NCBI RefSeq assembly: GCF_038502225.1
Contig: NC_091303.1
Coordinates: 32,054,424-32,118,423 of the forward strand
Direction: 5' to 3'
Source: Cherax quadricarinatus
Taxonomy: Eukaryota > Arthropoda > Malacostraca > Decapoda > Parastacidae
DNA length: 64,000 nt
Part shown: piece by piece, positions 53,269 to 64,000 of the stretch
How positions within the stretch are numbered: position 1 is the stretch's first letter
Layout: each line of letters begins with the position of its first letter
Made by a program: the position numbers and the translations under genes
The notes under the pieces: generated by a model
Told to the model about the DNA's origin: nothing
Seen by the model: only the letters and a program-made list of their open reading frames with translations
Database searches by the model: none

Positions 53269-56200
53269 CTATTAATGTTAATGGTTTGAAATCTGTCAGA
53301 AAGTGTGTGCAGGTGCGTGAGTGGTTGAATCGTTTTGCAGTGGATGTGTGTTTTTTGCAAGAACATAACCATAAGGTAGGAAGTTTGTTTGAGATGGATG
53401 GTTATGACATTTATGTGACTCACTCCAGACGTCTGAAAGGTGGAGTGGCTGTGTTGATAAAAGCGACCAGCCCGTTTGTGTTGAGACATTGGGAGGAAGG
53501 GGGGGAGGGTCGCGTGGTGCGAGTCGTGGGGAATTGGGGTAGTAAAAAGGTTGGTTTTGTTGGGGTATATGGGCCGTCTGAACATGATGTTAATATTAAA
53601 AATATTTTTGTTAGAGATGTCTTGGTATATTATTTGAGGTCCCTGCCAGAAATTACAGCGGTCGGTGGTGATTGGAACTGTGTGGTGCGCCGTAAAGACG
53701 TTGAACCGAGGGGGGCAGGTTTCTGTTCGCTTGTTTAGGGTGACTTGTTGTCTGGGTTGGGGTTGGTAGATGTGCGCGGAGGACGTGACTTGGGGATTGA
53801 GCATACTTTTGTGTGTAGGGGCTATGCGGCATGCTTAGATAGGGTGTATGTGTCTTGGCGGGTGGTCGTAATCAATGTGCGTGTATCGAATGTCTTTTTC
53901 TCTGACCACTGGGGAGTTTTTGTAGAGCTCGACTGGGGAGGTCTCCCGCATCGTTTTAAGGGATACTGGAAACTGAATACACGGATGCTACATAGTGCGG
54001 ATGATAGGGAACTATTCGCGGACTTCTGGGCGTCTATGGGAGTAGACTCCTGGGAGGAGTGGGATTTAGTACGACAGTGGGATGAGGTTGTGAAGCCTCG
54101 AATTAAGAATTTTTATGTGCATCGGTGTAAGGAGGCCACTCGCTTGGAGTATGGTTTTCAGAGGTACCTGGAGGGTCATCTACGACAATGTTATGCGCAG
54201 GGAGAGGCATCTGGGGTTTACCCAGTGGATGAGATCGATGCTATTAAAGAACAAATCCAAGTATTGAAAAATAAGGTTTTCGATGGGGCGCGCATTTCGA
54301 GCTGGGTGGAGGAGGCTTTGTGGGGTGACAAGCCGTCTGCTTGTGTCTTACGAAGTCAGACACAAAGGCGAAAAGCGACTGAAATTGTGAGTTTAGTGGT
54401 GCAGGATGAAGTTGATGGGTATAGTGAGGGACAGGTCTTATCAACAACTGAGGGGATAAGTTTTTATGTCAATACTTGGAGTAAGCTCCAGATGCAAAGT
54501 AAAGACGTGAGTGAGCATGCGATACAGGATTAGGGGAGAGGGGTACGATGCGAGTTAAATGATTATGATCGCCTTCTCATGGGTGGGCCTATATTTGAGG
54601 CAGAGGTGTGGGAGGCACTACATGGAATGAGTAAGGGGAAGGCTCCAGGCATTGATGGCATCCCTTGTGAATTTTATATCAAACATTGGGAGGTAATACG
54701 GACTTTTATGGTTCGTTTACTCAATGCGATGAAGGAGGGGGGGTGTTAGGTCTGTCTCAGCGTACGGCAGTGTTAGTCTTAGTTAGGAAATGTGATGTGC
54801 CGTTAGCGATTAAGGACTACCGTCCCATATCGTTGATGTGTAGTGACTATAAACTATATGCGAAAATATTGATGAATAGAATTAAGAAAGTGTTTGATAA
54901 GGTAATCCATAAGAGTCAATTTGGTGTGCCAGGTAGGTCAATGTATGATGGTCATGGGAATATCAGGGAGTTTGTTGAGGAATGCGGGGTGAGAGGTGGG
55001 GGTGGTGTTTTGGCTTTAGACTGGCGAGCCACTTTTTATAGTGTGGAAAGGGAGGTTCTGTGGAAATTTATGAGATGGCAGGGTTTTGGAAATGAGGTCA
55101 TCATGTGGGCCCGTTCGTTGTACAATGGAGCGGGTTTTAAAGTATAAATTAATGGCAAGTTAGGTGTTTTTGTACACTTGAGCAGGGGCATTCGTCAGGG
55201 ATGCCCCATGTCTCAAATGTTTTTTGCATGTATGCAGGACCCTTTTCACTGGGCTGTTTGTGGGCGGGGAATAGAGACATCGTGGGGTCCGAGTAGTGGT
55301 CGACCGACCCTTGTGGGTTATGTAGATGATACTACTGTGTTATTACGTTCACGGGAGCAATTGGGTTTTGTTGGGAGACTTGTTGACATATTTGGCAAGG
55401 CTACGGGGATGTGTGTTAATAGAGAAAAATCGAAGATTATGGAGTTGGGGGAGTGGGTGGGGGATGGGGTGGATGCAGAGGGGTGGACTGTGGTTGATCG
55501 TATCACTATATGTGGTATTCATTATATGCGGGAGGTCGATTAGATGAGGGTGTGCAATTCGGGGAGGGTTGTACATAGTGTCTTGGGGCGCTTAAATAGT
55601 CTACGGCCGCGACATTTAACCCTGCATCAGAGGGCGGTGGTCATTAATGTCCTGCTTTATAGCAAAGTATGGCACGTTGCTGCACTGTATCCTCTGTTGC
55701 AGGGGGACGTCAAACGTCTTTTGCATAGAGTTTATCGATTTTTGTGGGGTTCAGGATCCGATTGGCTCACAAGAGCGGTGGTGGAGACACCAATGCATCA
55801 GGGAGGGTTGGGTCTCATTCCTCTAGAGGCTCGTGTCATGGCATGTTACGTGAAGCGTCGTTTTCTCCGACTGGGTGGGATGCATGGTGGGTTAATTAAG
55901 TGAATTGTATCACGACCTGCGCAGGTGGTGGAGAGGGAGGAATTTAATTTGGTGCGACACGATGCTTCGCGTATTATTGAGCATGAGGGACGTGCGCTGT
56001 GTAAAATTATGTCCCTTAGAAAGGGCGGGTAGGGAGGTAGTCGTGGTGCGAGTTGAAGGAATGTATCCCATGTATGCGTGGGGTAGTATATGGAGGCGAG
56101 TTCAACAGTTGCGTCTGCCTGCTCAAGTACGGGAAGTGGTTTTTAAATTTTTACATGGAATATTACCGTCCAGGGTGGTGTTGTATAATAGGCGTTTGGA

Positions 56201-56581
56201 GGAAGACTGGGGTTGTCCGCGTGCGGGATGGAGGAATCTGCTTTTCACGTTGTGTATTTCTGTGAGACTTTAGGTATGGTACGAGAGTGGTTCAGTAGGG
56301 TTTTGCGTTTGATAGGGGGGGGAGGTTTGTCGGTACCCCGGGCGTTGAGCTTTGATGTAGGTGGGGTTGACTTGCGTGTACAACGTGCGGTGTCGTACGT
56401 TGTGGCCGATTATATTTTCGTGTCATGGGCTATAAGGCACGTTGATGGTAACAGTAGAATTAGGGTTTTAGCGAGGACGATTTGTAGGACAAAATGTCGA
56501 AATAGGTTGGTATATGAGGGGAGATGGGAGAGAGACTTCCCGCCTGAATATAAAGCCTTGGAGTTACGAGATTTGAGATAG
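53262..56581 (+). pseudogene. LINE B ORF2: endonuclease, reverse transcriptase, C-terminal domain
   Basis: Endonuclease motifs are NVNGLKSVRKCVQVR, VCFLQEHNHKVG, AVGGDWNCVVRRKDVEPRG, IEHTFVCRGYAACLDRVY and FSDHWGVFVEL. Reverse transcriptase motifs are GKAPGIDGIPCEFYIKHWE, DYRPISLMCSDYKLYAKI, SQFGVPGRSMYDG, RGIRQGCPMSQMFFACM and YVDDTTVLL. The motif A region reads ALDWRATFYSVERE, where Asp-x-x-Lys-Ala-Phe/Tyr-Asp is usual, so the second half is altered. The C-terminal part has GGLGLIPLEARV and a zinc-like CGMEESAFHVVYFC. Stops (53736, 54531, 55145, 55541, 55901) and shifts near 54740, 55905 and 56240 kill it. Confidence 0.85.
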
Positions 56582-57479
56582 TTGTGAGTGTTCAGTGGGT
56601 AATCTAACGGGCTGGTCAGCTGTGTCTAATTGTGTTTGTCAAGTGCGTGAATGTTTTGTGTTCTCCGAGTTTATGTGCGTCTCCTATGTAACGGTGATGA
56701 CGATATATCTTACGTGCTTTGTATATACAACTTTTAGGAATGTTTCTCGTCATTTATGCCTCAATTACAAGTCATTGGTGTACATTTTGTATATGGTGTG
56801 CTTCCTAGCACAGTTGAAACGTTTTTCTTATTTCCGTTTATACTTTATGCCGTGTCCGTGTGCTTTTCAATAATATATGTATATATGCAAGTTTTCGTTT
56901 TTCTGTAAGCTGTGATGGAGCTTGAACTATATGTGGAGGCAGCATTTTTCAATGTGTGCATCTCGTCAGTATATAAGTTCACTTATAGCTGCTTGCATTT
57001 GTGTTTATTGAGATGTCAAATATCACAGTGTAGTTTCGTTTTGTTATATTAGATATTTTCATTGTTGTGAATTGTAGCGTCATCCTGTTCCACCTTTGAA
57101 CTGTAATGCCTATCCTTAGTCAGTGATAATAACCCCGTGGTAGTCGCCCAAATTAACGTATTGTTGTGCTCTTTAAAGCACCTGAGTTCTTAGATTAAGT
57201 CTTGGATACGTTGTGTGTTGGCAGGCGGAAGCCACGCCTAGTTATATGCCAGGTGAAGTATCACGTTGTATAATACGTGATTGCTTGTGTATGTGTGTAA
57301 TTCTGTGTGCTTGTTTTTGTCACATTGTTTATTTGTATAGTGTTTATATTTTCTTGTGTTTTGAATTTATTATTTATTATATAATAATAGTCTAGTTAGT
57401 GCCTGGTATCTCGTTGACATATTATTTTATGCACCCATATCTATTTTGTACCTGAGTTTTAAATAAAATAAAAAAAAAA
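56582..57479 (+). other. LINE B 3' untranslated region
   Basis: T/G-rich sequence without coding sense, ending in an A-rich tail right before the second target duplication. No AATAAA-type signal is needed for such elements, but TTTTAAATAAAATAAAAAA occurs at the end. Confidence 0.75.
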
Positions 57480-59226
57480 ATATCTCTGATGTGCGCAGAT
57501 TACAAGGTTTTTGCAAAAATCTTAGGAAATAGACTGAAGAAGGTCATGGGGTCGGTGATACATGGGGGACAGTTTGGAATCCCGGGGAGGAGTATGCGGG
57601 TAGGTCATGGACGTATTAGGGATTTCCTCGAGGGTAGTAGTAAGGGTGGTATTCAAGGTCTGGATTGGGAGAAGCTTATGATTTTGTGGATAGGGAATTT
57701 TTGATTGAGAGTATGGTGAGAATGGGTTTTGGAGGGAGAGTGGTGGGTTGGGTGAGAACATTGTATGCTGATGCATCGATGAGAGTACAGGTAAATGGTA
57801 GGTTGGGTAGTCCTGTAAGCATGGGGAGGGTTTTAAGGCAGGGGTGTCCGATCTCCCAAATACTCTTTGCATGTATGCAGAATCCTTTCTATGTTCTGGT
57901 TGATGGTGGGATGGGAAGGATGGGAGAGAGTGGAGGTTTTTGTGGGAATATTGTGGGTTATGTAGATGATACAACTGTTTTACTTATTGAGATAGAAGAT
58001 TTAAGTACAGTGGGAAAGGTACTTGAGATTTTTGGGAATGCTACTGGGATGAGAGTTAAGCAGAAATCACGGTTGCTGGAGGTAGGCGCTTGGGTAGGCG
58101 GGACGTTAGGGGAGGAGTTTGGCTGGATAACTGTAGACAGGCTAAAGATTTGTGGGATTTTGTACTTGGCAGATGCACAGGAGAGAAGGAGGGTTAATTC
58201 AGAAATGGTAATGGACAGAGTTTTGAGTAGGCTTAGGAGTCTCTGGGCCGGGGATGTAACCTCGCATCAAAGGGTTGTGGTGGTGAATACGCTGATTTAT
58301 AGTAAGGTGTGGGGAGTGGCGGAAATTTATCCCTCACGAAGTCAGGATATTATGGAATTACAAAGGAGAGTATTAAGGTATGTGTGGGGTTTTGGGAGGG
58401 CGTGGTTGGACAAAGATGTGGTAATGACTGCGGTAAGACAGGGAGGGTTGGGATTGACGGAATTAGGATCTAGGGTGAAGGCACTATATGTGAAGCAGAG
58501 GTATATTCGGGCAGGGGGGGGAAAGGGGTCTTCGAGTGGGGGAGGTGATGGGGGTGTCCGCAAATGGTGGGGAGGCAGGGACTTAGTTGAGTGTGAAGAT
58601 ATGTTGAGGTTTATGTTAAAGGTTCGCAATGTTAAAAAACTCAATGTAAAACGGTTGGTGGGAGTGAGTCGTCTTCAGGAATCACTGCAGGGGATGGCAG
58701 TGTATCCCACATATGATTGGCGAGTGATATGGGTGGAATTTATTAAATTAAGAATAAAGGCAAGAGTGAGGGAATTAGTATACAGATTTCTTATGGGGAC
58801 TTTAGCATCGAAAGAGGTGCCAAGACAAATGGGTTTTGTGAGAGAGGCGTCATGCGGTTTTTGTGGGGAAGTTGAAACTGCTTTCCATGTAGTATATTTT
58901 TGTTCTGCTTTGGAGATGGTAAGATTGTGGTTGAAGAGGGTTTTCCTTTTATTGGGGGGGGGTCAGATATCACCCCTTTGGGTGATATGGGAGGGGTGCC
59001 CAACGTGGTGGGGAGGGTTATCAGATACGTAATAGTTGATTACTTGTATATCTCTTGGGGGAGGAGGGAGGTGGAGGGAAACATTAGGATAAAAGCGTTA
59101 GCGGCGTGTTTTTATAGGACAGCATGTAGGAACAAACAATTATATGGGGGACGGTGGGTAACTAGTTTTCCGGAGGGATATCGTGGACTTACTGTTGAAC
59201 GTCTACTCCGCTTGGTGACGGGGTGA
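57480..59226 (+). pseudogene. LINE A ORF2, reverse transcriptase and C-terminal half
   Basis: It resumes at ISLMCADYKVFAKILGNRLK, then GGQFGIPGRSMRVGHGRI, a motif A region (GLDWEK, then YDFVDREFLIES in a new frame near 57665), RQGCPISQILFACMQNPFY and GYVDDTTVLL (about 57955-57985). From 57665 the frame is open to 59032, through VVVVNTLIYSKVWGVAEIY, GGLGLTELGSRVKALYV and a zinc-like CGFCGEVETAFHVVYFC. A shift near 58960 carries the end to 59226. This half is better preserved than the 5' half. Confidence 0.85.
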
Positions 59227-59630
<404 letters not shown>

Positions 59631-59927
59631 TGTGTGTGTGTGTACTCACCTAGTTGTGGTTGCAGGGGTCGAGTTATAGCTTCTGGACCCGCCTCTTCAC
59701 TGGCCGCTACTGGGTCACTCTCCCTGCACCATGAGGTATCATACCTCTGCTTAAAGCTATGACTGAATCCTGTCTTCAGTACATCGCTTCCCAAACTATT
59801 CCACTTCCTGACTACTCTGTGGCTGAAGAAATACTTCCTAACATCTCTGTGATTCATCTGAGTCTGCGACTTCCAACTGTGTCCCCTTGTTGCTGTGTCC
59901 CATCTCTCTAACATTCTGTCTCTGTCC

Positions 59928-59930
<3 letters not shown>
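59631..59930 (-). mobile_element. 5'-truncated LINE end, same tail family as 1-10900
   Basis: On the minus strand it encodes the C-terminal end of ORF2 (MNHRDVRKYFFSHRVVRKWN, then LKTGFSHSFKQRYD) and the family tail (GACCCCTGCAACCACAAC, TAGGTGAGTACAC). It ends in a GT/CA tract. It keeps one GTGAGTAC unit, unlike the two of copies 1 and 2. The truncated 5' edge falls against a second GT repeat at 59931. Confidence 0.85.
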
Positions 59931-60000
<70 letters not shown>

Positions 60001-60004
60001 GTGT
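59931..60004. repeat. (GT)n microsatellite
   Basis: About 75 bases of GT with ATG and CG interruptions, joining a LINE end to the MITE. Confidence 0.96.
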
Positions 60005-60380
60005 GTCGTGCCGAATAGGTAAAACTTGAGATTTTGGCTTAAATAGCAACGCTCTTCTTGGCGAATAAGGCAAGCAAAAATTTGTGTATGCAATAATTTC
60101 GCAAAAATCATTATGAACCTAACGAAAAAATATATATTTCATTGTGTGTTTATTTTTAAATTATTGCATATTTATCTAAAATGCATTTAGTTGGATTAGG
60201 CCTTGTTATAATAAGGTTAGGTAAGTTTTCTAAGGCTCTTTTTAGTACTAAATTATTAATTTTTACATTAACGTCAATGAAAAAAATATATCTTAAAACA
60301 TTTAATAGAAAATTTTAGAGAGAGAACTTAATTTTAAACGAGTTGTTGCTAATTGACCAGTTTTACTTATTCGGCACGAC
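60005..60380. mobile_element. 376-bp MITE with 22-bp terminal inverted repeats
   Basis: The left end GTCGTGCCGAATAGGTAAAA matches the reverse complement of the right end (60359-60380) at 21 of 22 positions. The inside is AT-rich and noncoding. It sits between a GT tract and an AT tract, so no clear target duplication can be read. The transposase family is unknown. Confidence 0.8.
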
Positions 60381-60402
60381 ATATATATATACATATATAT
60401 GT

Positions 60403-60438
<36 letters not shown>
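60381..60438. repeat. (AT)n and (AG)n tracts
   Basis: Short TA runs followed by about 34 bases of AG. Confidence 0.95.
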
Positions 60439-60439
<1 letters not shown>

Positions 60440-60860
60440 AATGCATGTTAAAGTAAATATAGATAAACACATTAAAGGATGCACTTCACATACTTAAAAC
60501 AAACAAACAATGCAAAAAAGGTTCATAAAGACATGAGATTATGCACCTAAAACAAAAGAAACATAAATTAAAGCAGTAAATAAGACAAAAATGAGATACA
60601 CGCAAAAAATAATAACGAGAATAGCAATAAAGACACCCGGGGAAGCCCCGTTAAGGGGAAAAATATAAAGTGAATGTGTGAGGCAGCATAGTAGTGAGGG
60701 AAGGCAGACAGTGCCAAGGAACACTGGTGGAGGACCCACAAGAGCTCACAGTCAGCAAACAAGGGCTCAAAAAGAGCTCTTAAGGCAGAAAAGTAGGAAA
60801 TACCGAATGTAAACTAAAACAGTAAATATTACAAATAACACAGATTATAATAACGCTTAA
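60439..60860. other. Unassigned sequence
   Basis: A-rich sequence with no recognised element or gene. A small palindrome, GGGGAAGCCCC, lies near 60640. Confidence 0.4.
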
Positions 60861-60889
60861 CTTAACATTATAAGATCAGCGACGATGAG

Positions 60890-61165
60890 GTGTGAGATGG
60901 AAGGCCACCTGTCTTTGTGTAGCTGTGGGCGCCGAGTGTAAGACTCTGGCCTCGCCTCGTGGACCTTATCGTACTTGCTCTTAAAGGTATGTATGAATTC
61001 TGCCTCCACCACTTCACTGAGATCACTCCACTTTCCGACTACCCTGACATCACTGTGGCTTATCTGTGTTTTTAACTTCCAGCTGTGTTCCGAGTTCTCT
61101 TTCTCGCCTCTCAAATAATCTGTCCTTGTCTGCCTTTTCAATTCTCCTGAGCATTTTGGATGAGC
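60890..61165 (-). mobile_element. Diverged LINE ORF2 C-terminal fragment
   Basis: The minus strand reads WKLKTQISHSDVRVVGKWSD and then EVVEAEFIHTFKSKYDKVHE, matching the ORF2 end of the LINE at 1-10900 (KLKTQMNQRDVRKY..., VVEAGTIHSFKARYDRAHG). The tail sequence after it is degraded. It is an older copy than the fragment at 59631. Confidence 0.75.
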
Positions 61166-61305
61166 TTGAGCTCGAATAACCACCAGAGATGTGGTAAGAA
61201 GAGAGAGGGAGAAGGATGGGTAAAAATAAAAAGGGTGGGTGGGGGAAGAGAGGGGAGGTGGGATAATAGAGGTAAGTGGCCTAACCACTTTGAAGCATTT
61301 AATAC

Positions 61306-61384
<79 letters not shown>
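61306..61384. repeat. (GT)n microsatellite
   Basis: About 78 bases of uninterrupted GT, then a shorter GT run after GCGA. Confidence 0.97.
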
Positions 61385-63400
61385 GCGAGTGTGTGTGTGT
61401 GCGTAGTGTTTTTCGTGATTACATAGAATTCATAAGTCAGGGTATACCCCGCTTCCCATCAGCTACACACAGTTATAACACCTGTGTATTTGCATGTTGC
61501 TGAGTTGGAAGGAGGTATACTTCTCGCAATTGCTAGTTTTTTTTCTCACGCAAGAGGAAGGTTCTAGAGCGCTTGCTGAAGATGGTGATTGCAAGTTGCA
61601 TGGAGTGTGGCTGCTCTCCTGGAGTTGTTGGCTAGTTTAGCTGTTTCTCATGTGGTGTTCTAGAATGTTTTGCAAATGATACAAGGTTAGTTGTAAGCCG
61701 TAGATTGTTTCAAGTAAAGTCTCCATAAATTGGGGTATTATTCTCCGTGTAGGATATAGAATGGTTCATGTGCTACCCAGTCTTCTATCTCTTCGGTGAG
61801 ATCACTCCCCACTATTTAGATTGCTTTTGCGTTAATGCTGCGTGTAGAGTATTGTGATCTTAGGTTATAGCCACCTGGTGTGTGCGTACTTTCTCTGCTC
61901 GATTCATTGGGGGAAGTGGGGCTGTAGTTCTGATTGGTTTTTCTGAGAGCAAAAATGCTGGTATTCGATACACTGGCTGACGAAACAGACTCGTTATCTG
62001 AATCTATGGATACGTCAGTTTCCTCGTTCCCAAAGCGCACTTGGTCATCATTTCCATGCACCTCAGTGATGGGAGACAATAGATTCTCTTCGTGGAAGGG
62101 TACAACTGTGAGTTGAGCTGGATGCCCAGCGGCTACATCACTCAGGGCGGCAATGAAACCTGATTTATCAATAGGGTCAGCCTCTAAGGCGGCGGATTGT
62201 GCAGTGACTGGTGCAGGTGCAGGGTGCAGGTGCTATTCATCCCCCCCCTGCTGGGGGGGGGTTGAATAGATGTGGGTGTTGGGGGGGTTACATTCACCCC
62301 GGGGTGAGGGGAAGGACTCATTAATGAGCGCACTTTATCTGGGACGATTATATCTGAGGCTTCATTTGCTAATAACAGCTCGTTGATGATGGTAGAGCAA
62401 AGCTGGTCATCGCCTCATGCCATGTCACTGGCCATCATGTACATCAGAGTCCCCTTCGTTACTCCTTCTTGTATAGATCCTGGGGAGAGATCCTGGTGTC
62501 TCGAGAATTAATTTCAGAGACTGCTGGTTGTTCGAGTTTTTTGCAAACTTATAAGCCTTAAGGACGCTGATCTCGGAGTTTATATTGTTTATCTCTTCCA
62601 CGAATTCTTCAGCAGAATTTTCACGCAAGAACCTGCTGATGCAACAAACACAGAGCGTTGGACCTGAAAGTTGTCAGGGGGAAATGGGGGTGATACCCTC
62701 ATTGAGGAGTTTTTCGAGAACATCTTTCTTTAATAACTGGAGTAGCTCCTCCTACGAGGAGAGCAGTAGTACTGCACCAGAGCGGGTCTGAAATATATCC
62801 ACCAGTGCAACCGTGGCATTAGTGCAAAAGCAGCCTTAAATTTCCTTTTTGACTTCTGGCTATCAGCGACTCGAAGTCTGACCCTTATATTGGGCTTGAT
62901 GCCCAGGTTGTTAGGTTGTTCCAGATCATATACTGGAAAAAAGTAGAACATTCCTAAGTGCCCTACAATCCTACTTCGGCTGATTTATGAAGGTCAGCCC
63001 CCATCATATCCTACCCTCGAGGAAGTGAGGGGGACGGGGCCCAAGGCAATGATCGATCAGAGTTTAAAATACCCCCCGGTCTACTGGATAGTCACCTTGC
63101 CTTGTTTTAAATCGCCAGAGGCGAAGTTGCCGAAAAAGAAGACAGGAAAGGTAGGACAGCAGTGTAAAGAGTGTGTATGTGGTTAGGCCAGTGTAGTGGT
63201 TACGGGGTAGTGATGGGGGAGAAGGGGAGCAAGCAAACTAGTCACCGCCTTACACTCTTGATGGGATGGTGCTAGAAGTGACAGCAACCAAGTTTCCTCT
63301 CAGTTCTGAGCAACTGAGAATAACCCAAAAATGTAACTTTGAGTATTAGTGTTCAGAGTGAAAACTCCGACGTCCTCTAGCTGAGCCGTCCACTTGCAGA
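61385..63400. other. Unassigned 2-kb stretch, possible decayed coding sequence on minus
   Basis: Three short minus-strand frames lie in series: 62730-62951 (IKPNIRVRLRVADSQKSKRK), 62425-62628 (EEFVEEINNINSEISVLKAY) and 61816-62079 (acidic/Ser-rich, ending GGYNLRSQYSTRSINAKAI). The arrangement recalls a decayed LINE ORF1, where a mixed alpha-beta core follows a basic stretch, but no motif proves it. A C8/G9 hairpin lies at 62235-62267. Confidence 0.25.
62235..62267. repeat. Poly-C/poly-G hairpin
   Basis: ATTCAT plus eight C pairs with nine G plus TTGAAT, across a four-base loop (TGCT). Confidence 0.85.
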
Positions 63401-63420
63401 ATCCTGGGAATCGAGCTCGT

Positions 63421-63605
63421 TTTGGATGCTGTTATAATATATCTCCTGGTTGTCCTCCAGTGCCCTTTAAGAATATGCCTTGTTGCGTACTTCTTCACTT
63501 TCGCCAGTACCTTAATATGCTTCTTTAGGTGTACATTCTATACTGGTGATGCTTGCTCCAAAATGGGCCTGACATATGTTATACAAAGAGCCACGAAAGA
63601 TCAAT
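63421..63605 (-). mobile_element. Possible LINE ORF2 C-terminal remnant
   Basis: The minus strand near 63590-63535 reads SLYNICQAHFGASITSIE, a weak match in spacing to the LINE motif LYxxYVRPxLEYAAPVW. The stretch next to it has no other motif. The call is tentative. Confidence 0.25.
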
Positions 63606-63650
63606 AGTTGCAGGAAAGCAATAGCTGCAGAGGTTATTCGGTTGATGTGA

Positions 63651-64000
63651 ACCATGGAGACAGTTATATTTGAAGACAGTCATGTTGGCAGACAGGCATG
63701 TTGGAAAACAGTGAGTGGAAGGCAGCAATGTTGGAGAGCAGCAATGTTGGAAGGAAGCAATGTTGGAAGGCAGCAATGTCGGAAGAATCCATCTCAAAAA
63801 TCGAGTAGGGAGCCAGACTAGAAGGACCTCAACTCGATGCCAGACAGTGATGACGTCTCAAGCTTCACCATGGAGACAGTTATATTTGAAGACAGTCATG
63901 TAGGCAGACAGGCATGTTGGAAAACAGTGAGTGGAAGGCAGCAATGTTTGAGAGCAGCAATGTTGGAAGGAAGCAATGTTGGAAGGCAGCAATGTCGGAA
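63651..64000. repeat. 216-bp direct duplication with ~13-bp internal repeats
   Basis: ACCATGGAGACAGTTATATT starts at 63651 and again at 63867; the second copy runs off the window. Inside each copy, GCAATGTTGGAAGG and relatives repeat several times. No coding sense is seen. Confidence 0.88.

Larger units (their letters stand above)
51922..57479 (+). mobile_element. Tx1/L1-group LINE B, inserted in LINE A
   Basis: A 5,558-bp element with a short leader, ORF1, ORF2, a ~900-bp 3' untranslated region and an A-rich end (AAATAAAATAAAAAAAAAA). ATATCTCTGAT flanks both sides (51911-51921 and 57480-57490). Removing the element restores LINE A reading across its reverse transcriptase motif. It is a relative of LINE A from the same group, not the same copy, since the proteins differ at many positions. 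Confidence 0.88.

Noticed and set aside
48995..59226. Reading the Tx1-like ORF1 proteins as host zinc-knuckle genes
   Set aside because: Both lie directly upstream of endonuclease-reverse transcriptase frames with the spacing typical of LINEs, and two relatives are nested.

Overview
The window looks like repeat-dominated DNA from an arthropod nuclear genome. A decapod crustacean is my best guess, because several repeat families resemble ones I associate with decapod genomes: the RTE-type LINE with its long leader, the tRNA-derived SINE, and the GTCGTGCCGAAT-type MITE. That assignment is from memory and was not searched. I see no host gene that I can defend. Every recognisable protein belongs to a transposable element, and most of the rest is tandem repeat.

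Layout. 1-4380: a LINE of the CR1/L2 (jockey-like) group, damaged by two small frameshifts and ending in an (AC)n tail. 4381-6675: a leader-like region with a 189-bp and a 556-bp tandem duplication, the second ending close to a 26-base A tract. 6676-10900: a second copy of the same LINE with both ORFs intact. 10908-11075: a tRNA-derived SINE whose 3' end is the same sequence as the LINE tail. 11085-12368: (TA)n and a 33-bp GGT-rich minisatellite. 12369-14985: the 3' part of a minus-strand LTR retrotransposon. 14983-24040: a 9-kb array of a 25-bp repeat. 24428-28860: an RTE-type LINE lying between TA repeats, with a 587-bp inverted-repeat insertion in its leader. 28814-33588: microsatellites, a MITE end, a 14-bp minisatellite joined to a long hairpin, and sequence I cannot name. 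33589-40328: a 6.7-kb array of a 24-bp repeat. 40500-48990: a LINE 3' fragment (+), then a CR1-like LINE (-) split by a complete 6.19-kb Ty3/gypsy-type element (41754-47942) with two LTRs and a 5-bp target duplication. 48995-59230: a Tx1/L1-group LINE split inside its reverse transcriptase gene by a second element of the same group (51922-57479) with an 11-bp target duplication. 59227-64000: microsatellites, LINE 3' fragments (-), a complete 376-bp MITE, unnamed sequence, and a 216-bp duplication running off the window.

How the parts relate. LINE copy 2 (6676-10793) has an intact RNA-binding ORF1 and an intact endonuclease/reverse transcriptase ORF2. It could supply the machinery for its own tail and for the SINE that shares that tail. 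The two LINE copies and the SINE lie head to tail in one orientation, each starting in or near the CA-repeat tail of the one before, as expected if integration favours CA repeats. The complete LTR element encodes integrase before reverse transcriptase in one reading frame, which is the Ty1/copia order with Ty3/gypsy-type enzymes. A second, partial copy has the same order. That is the most unusual protein-coding feature here. The other striking features are the nested same-group Tx1 insertion, a perfect 168-bp inverted repeat with a hammerhead-like core, and two long arrays: one is open in five of six frames, and the other carries a GTAAGT splice-donor-like motif in most units.
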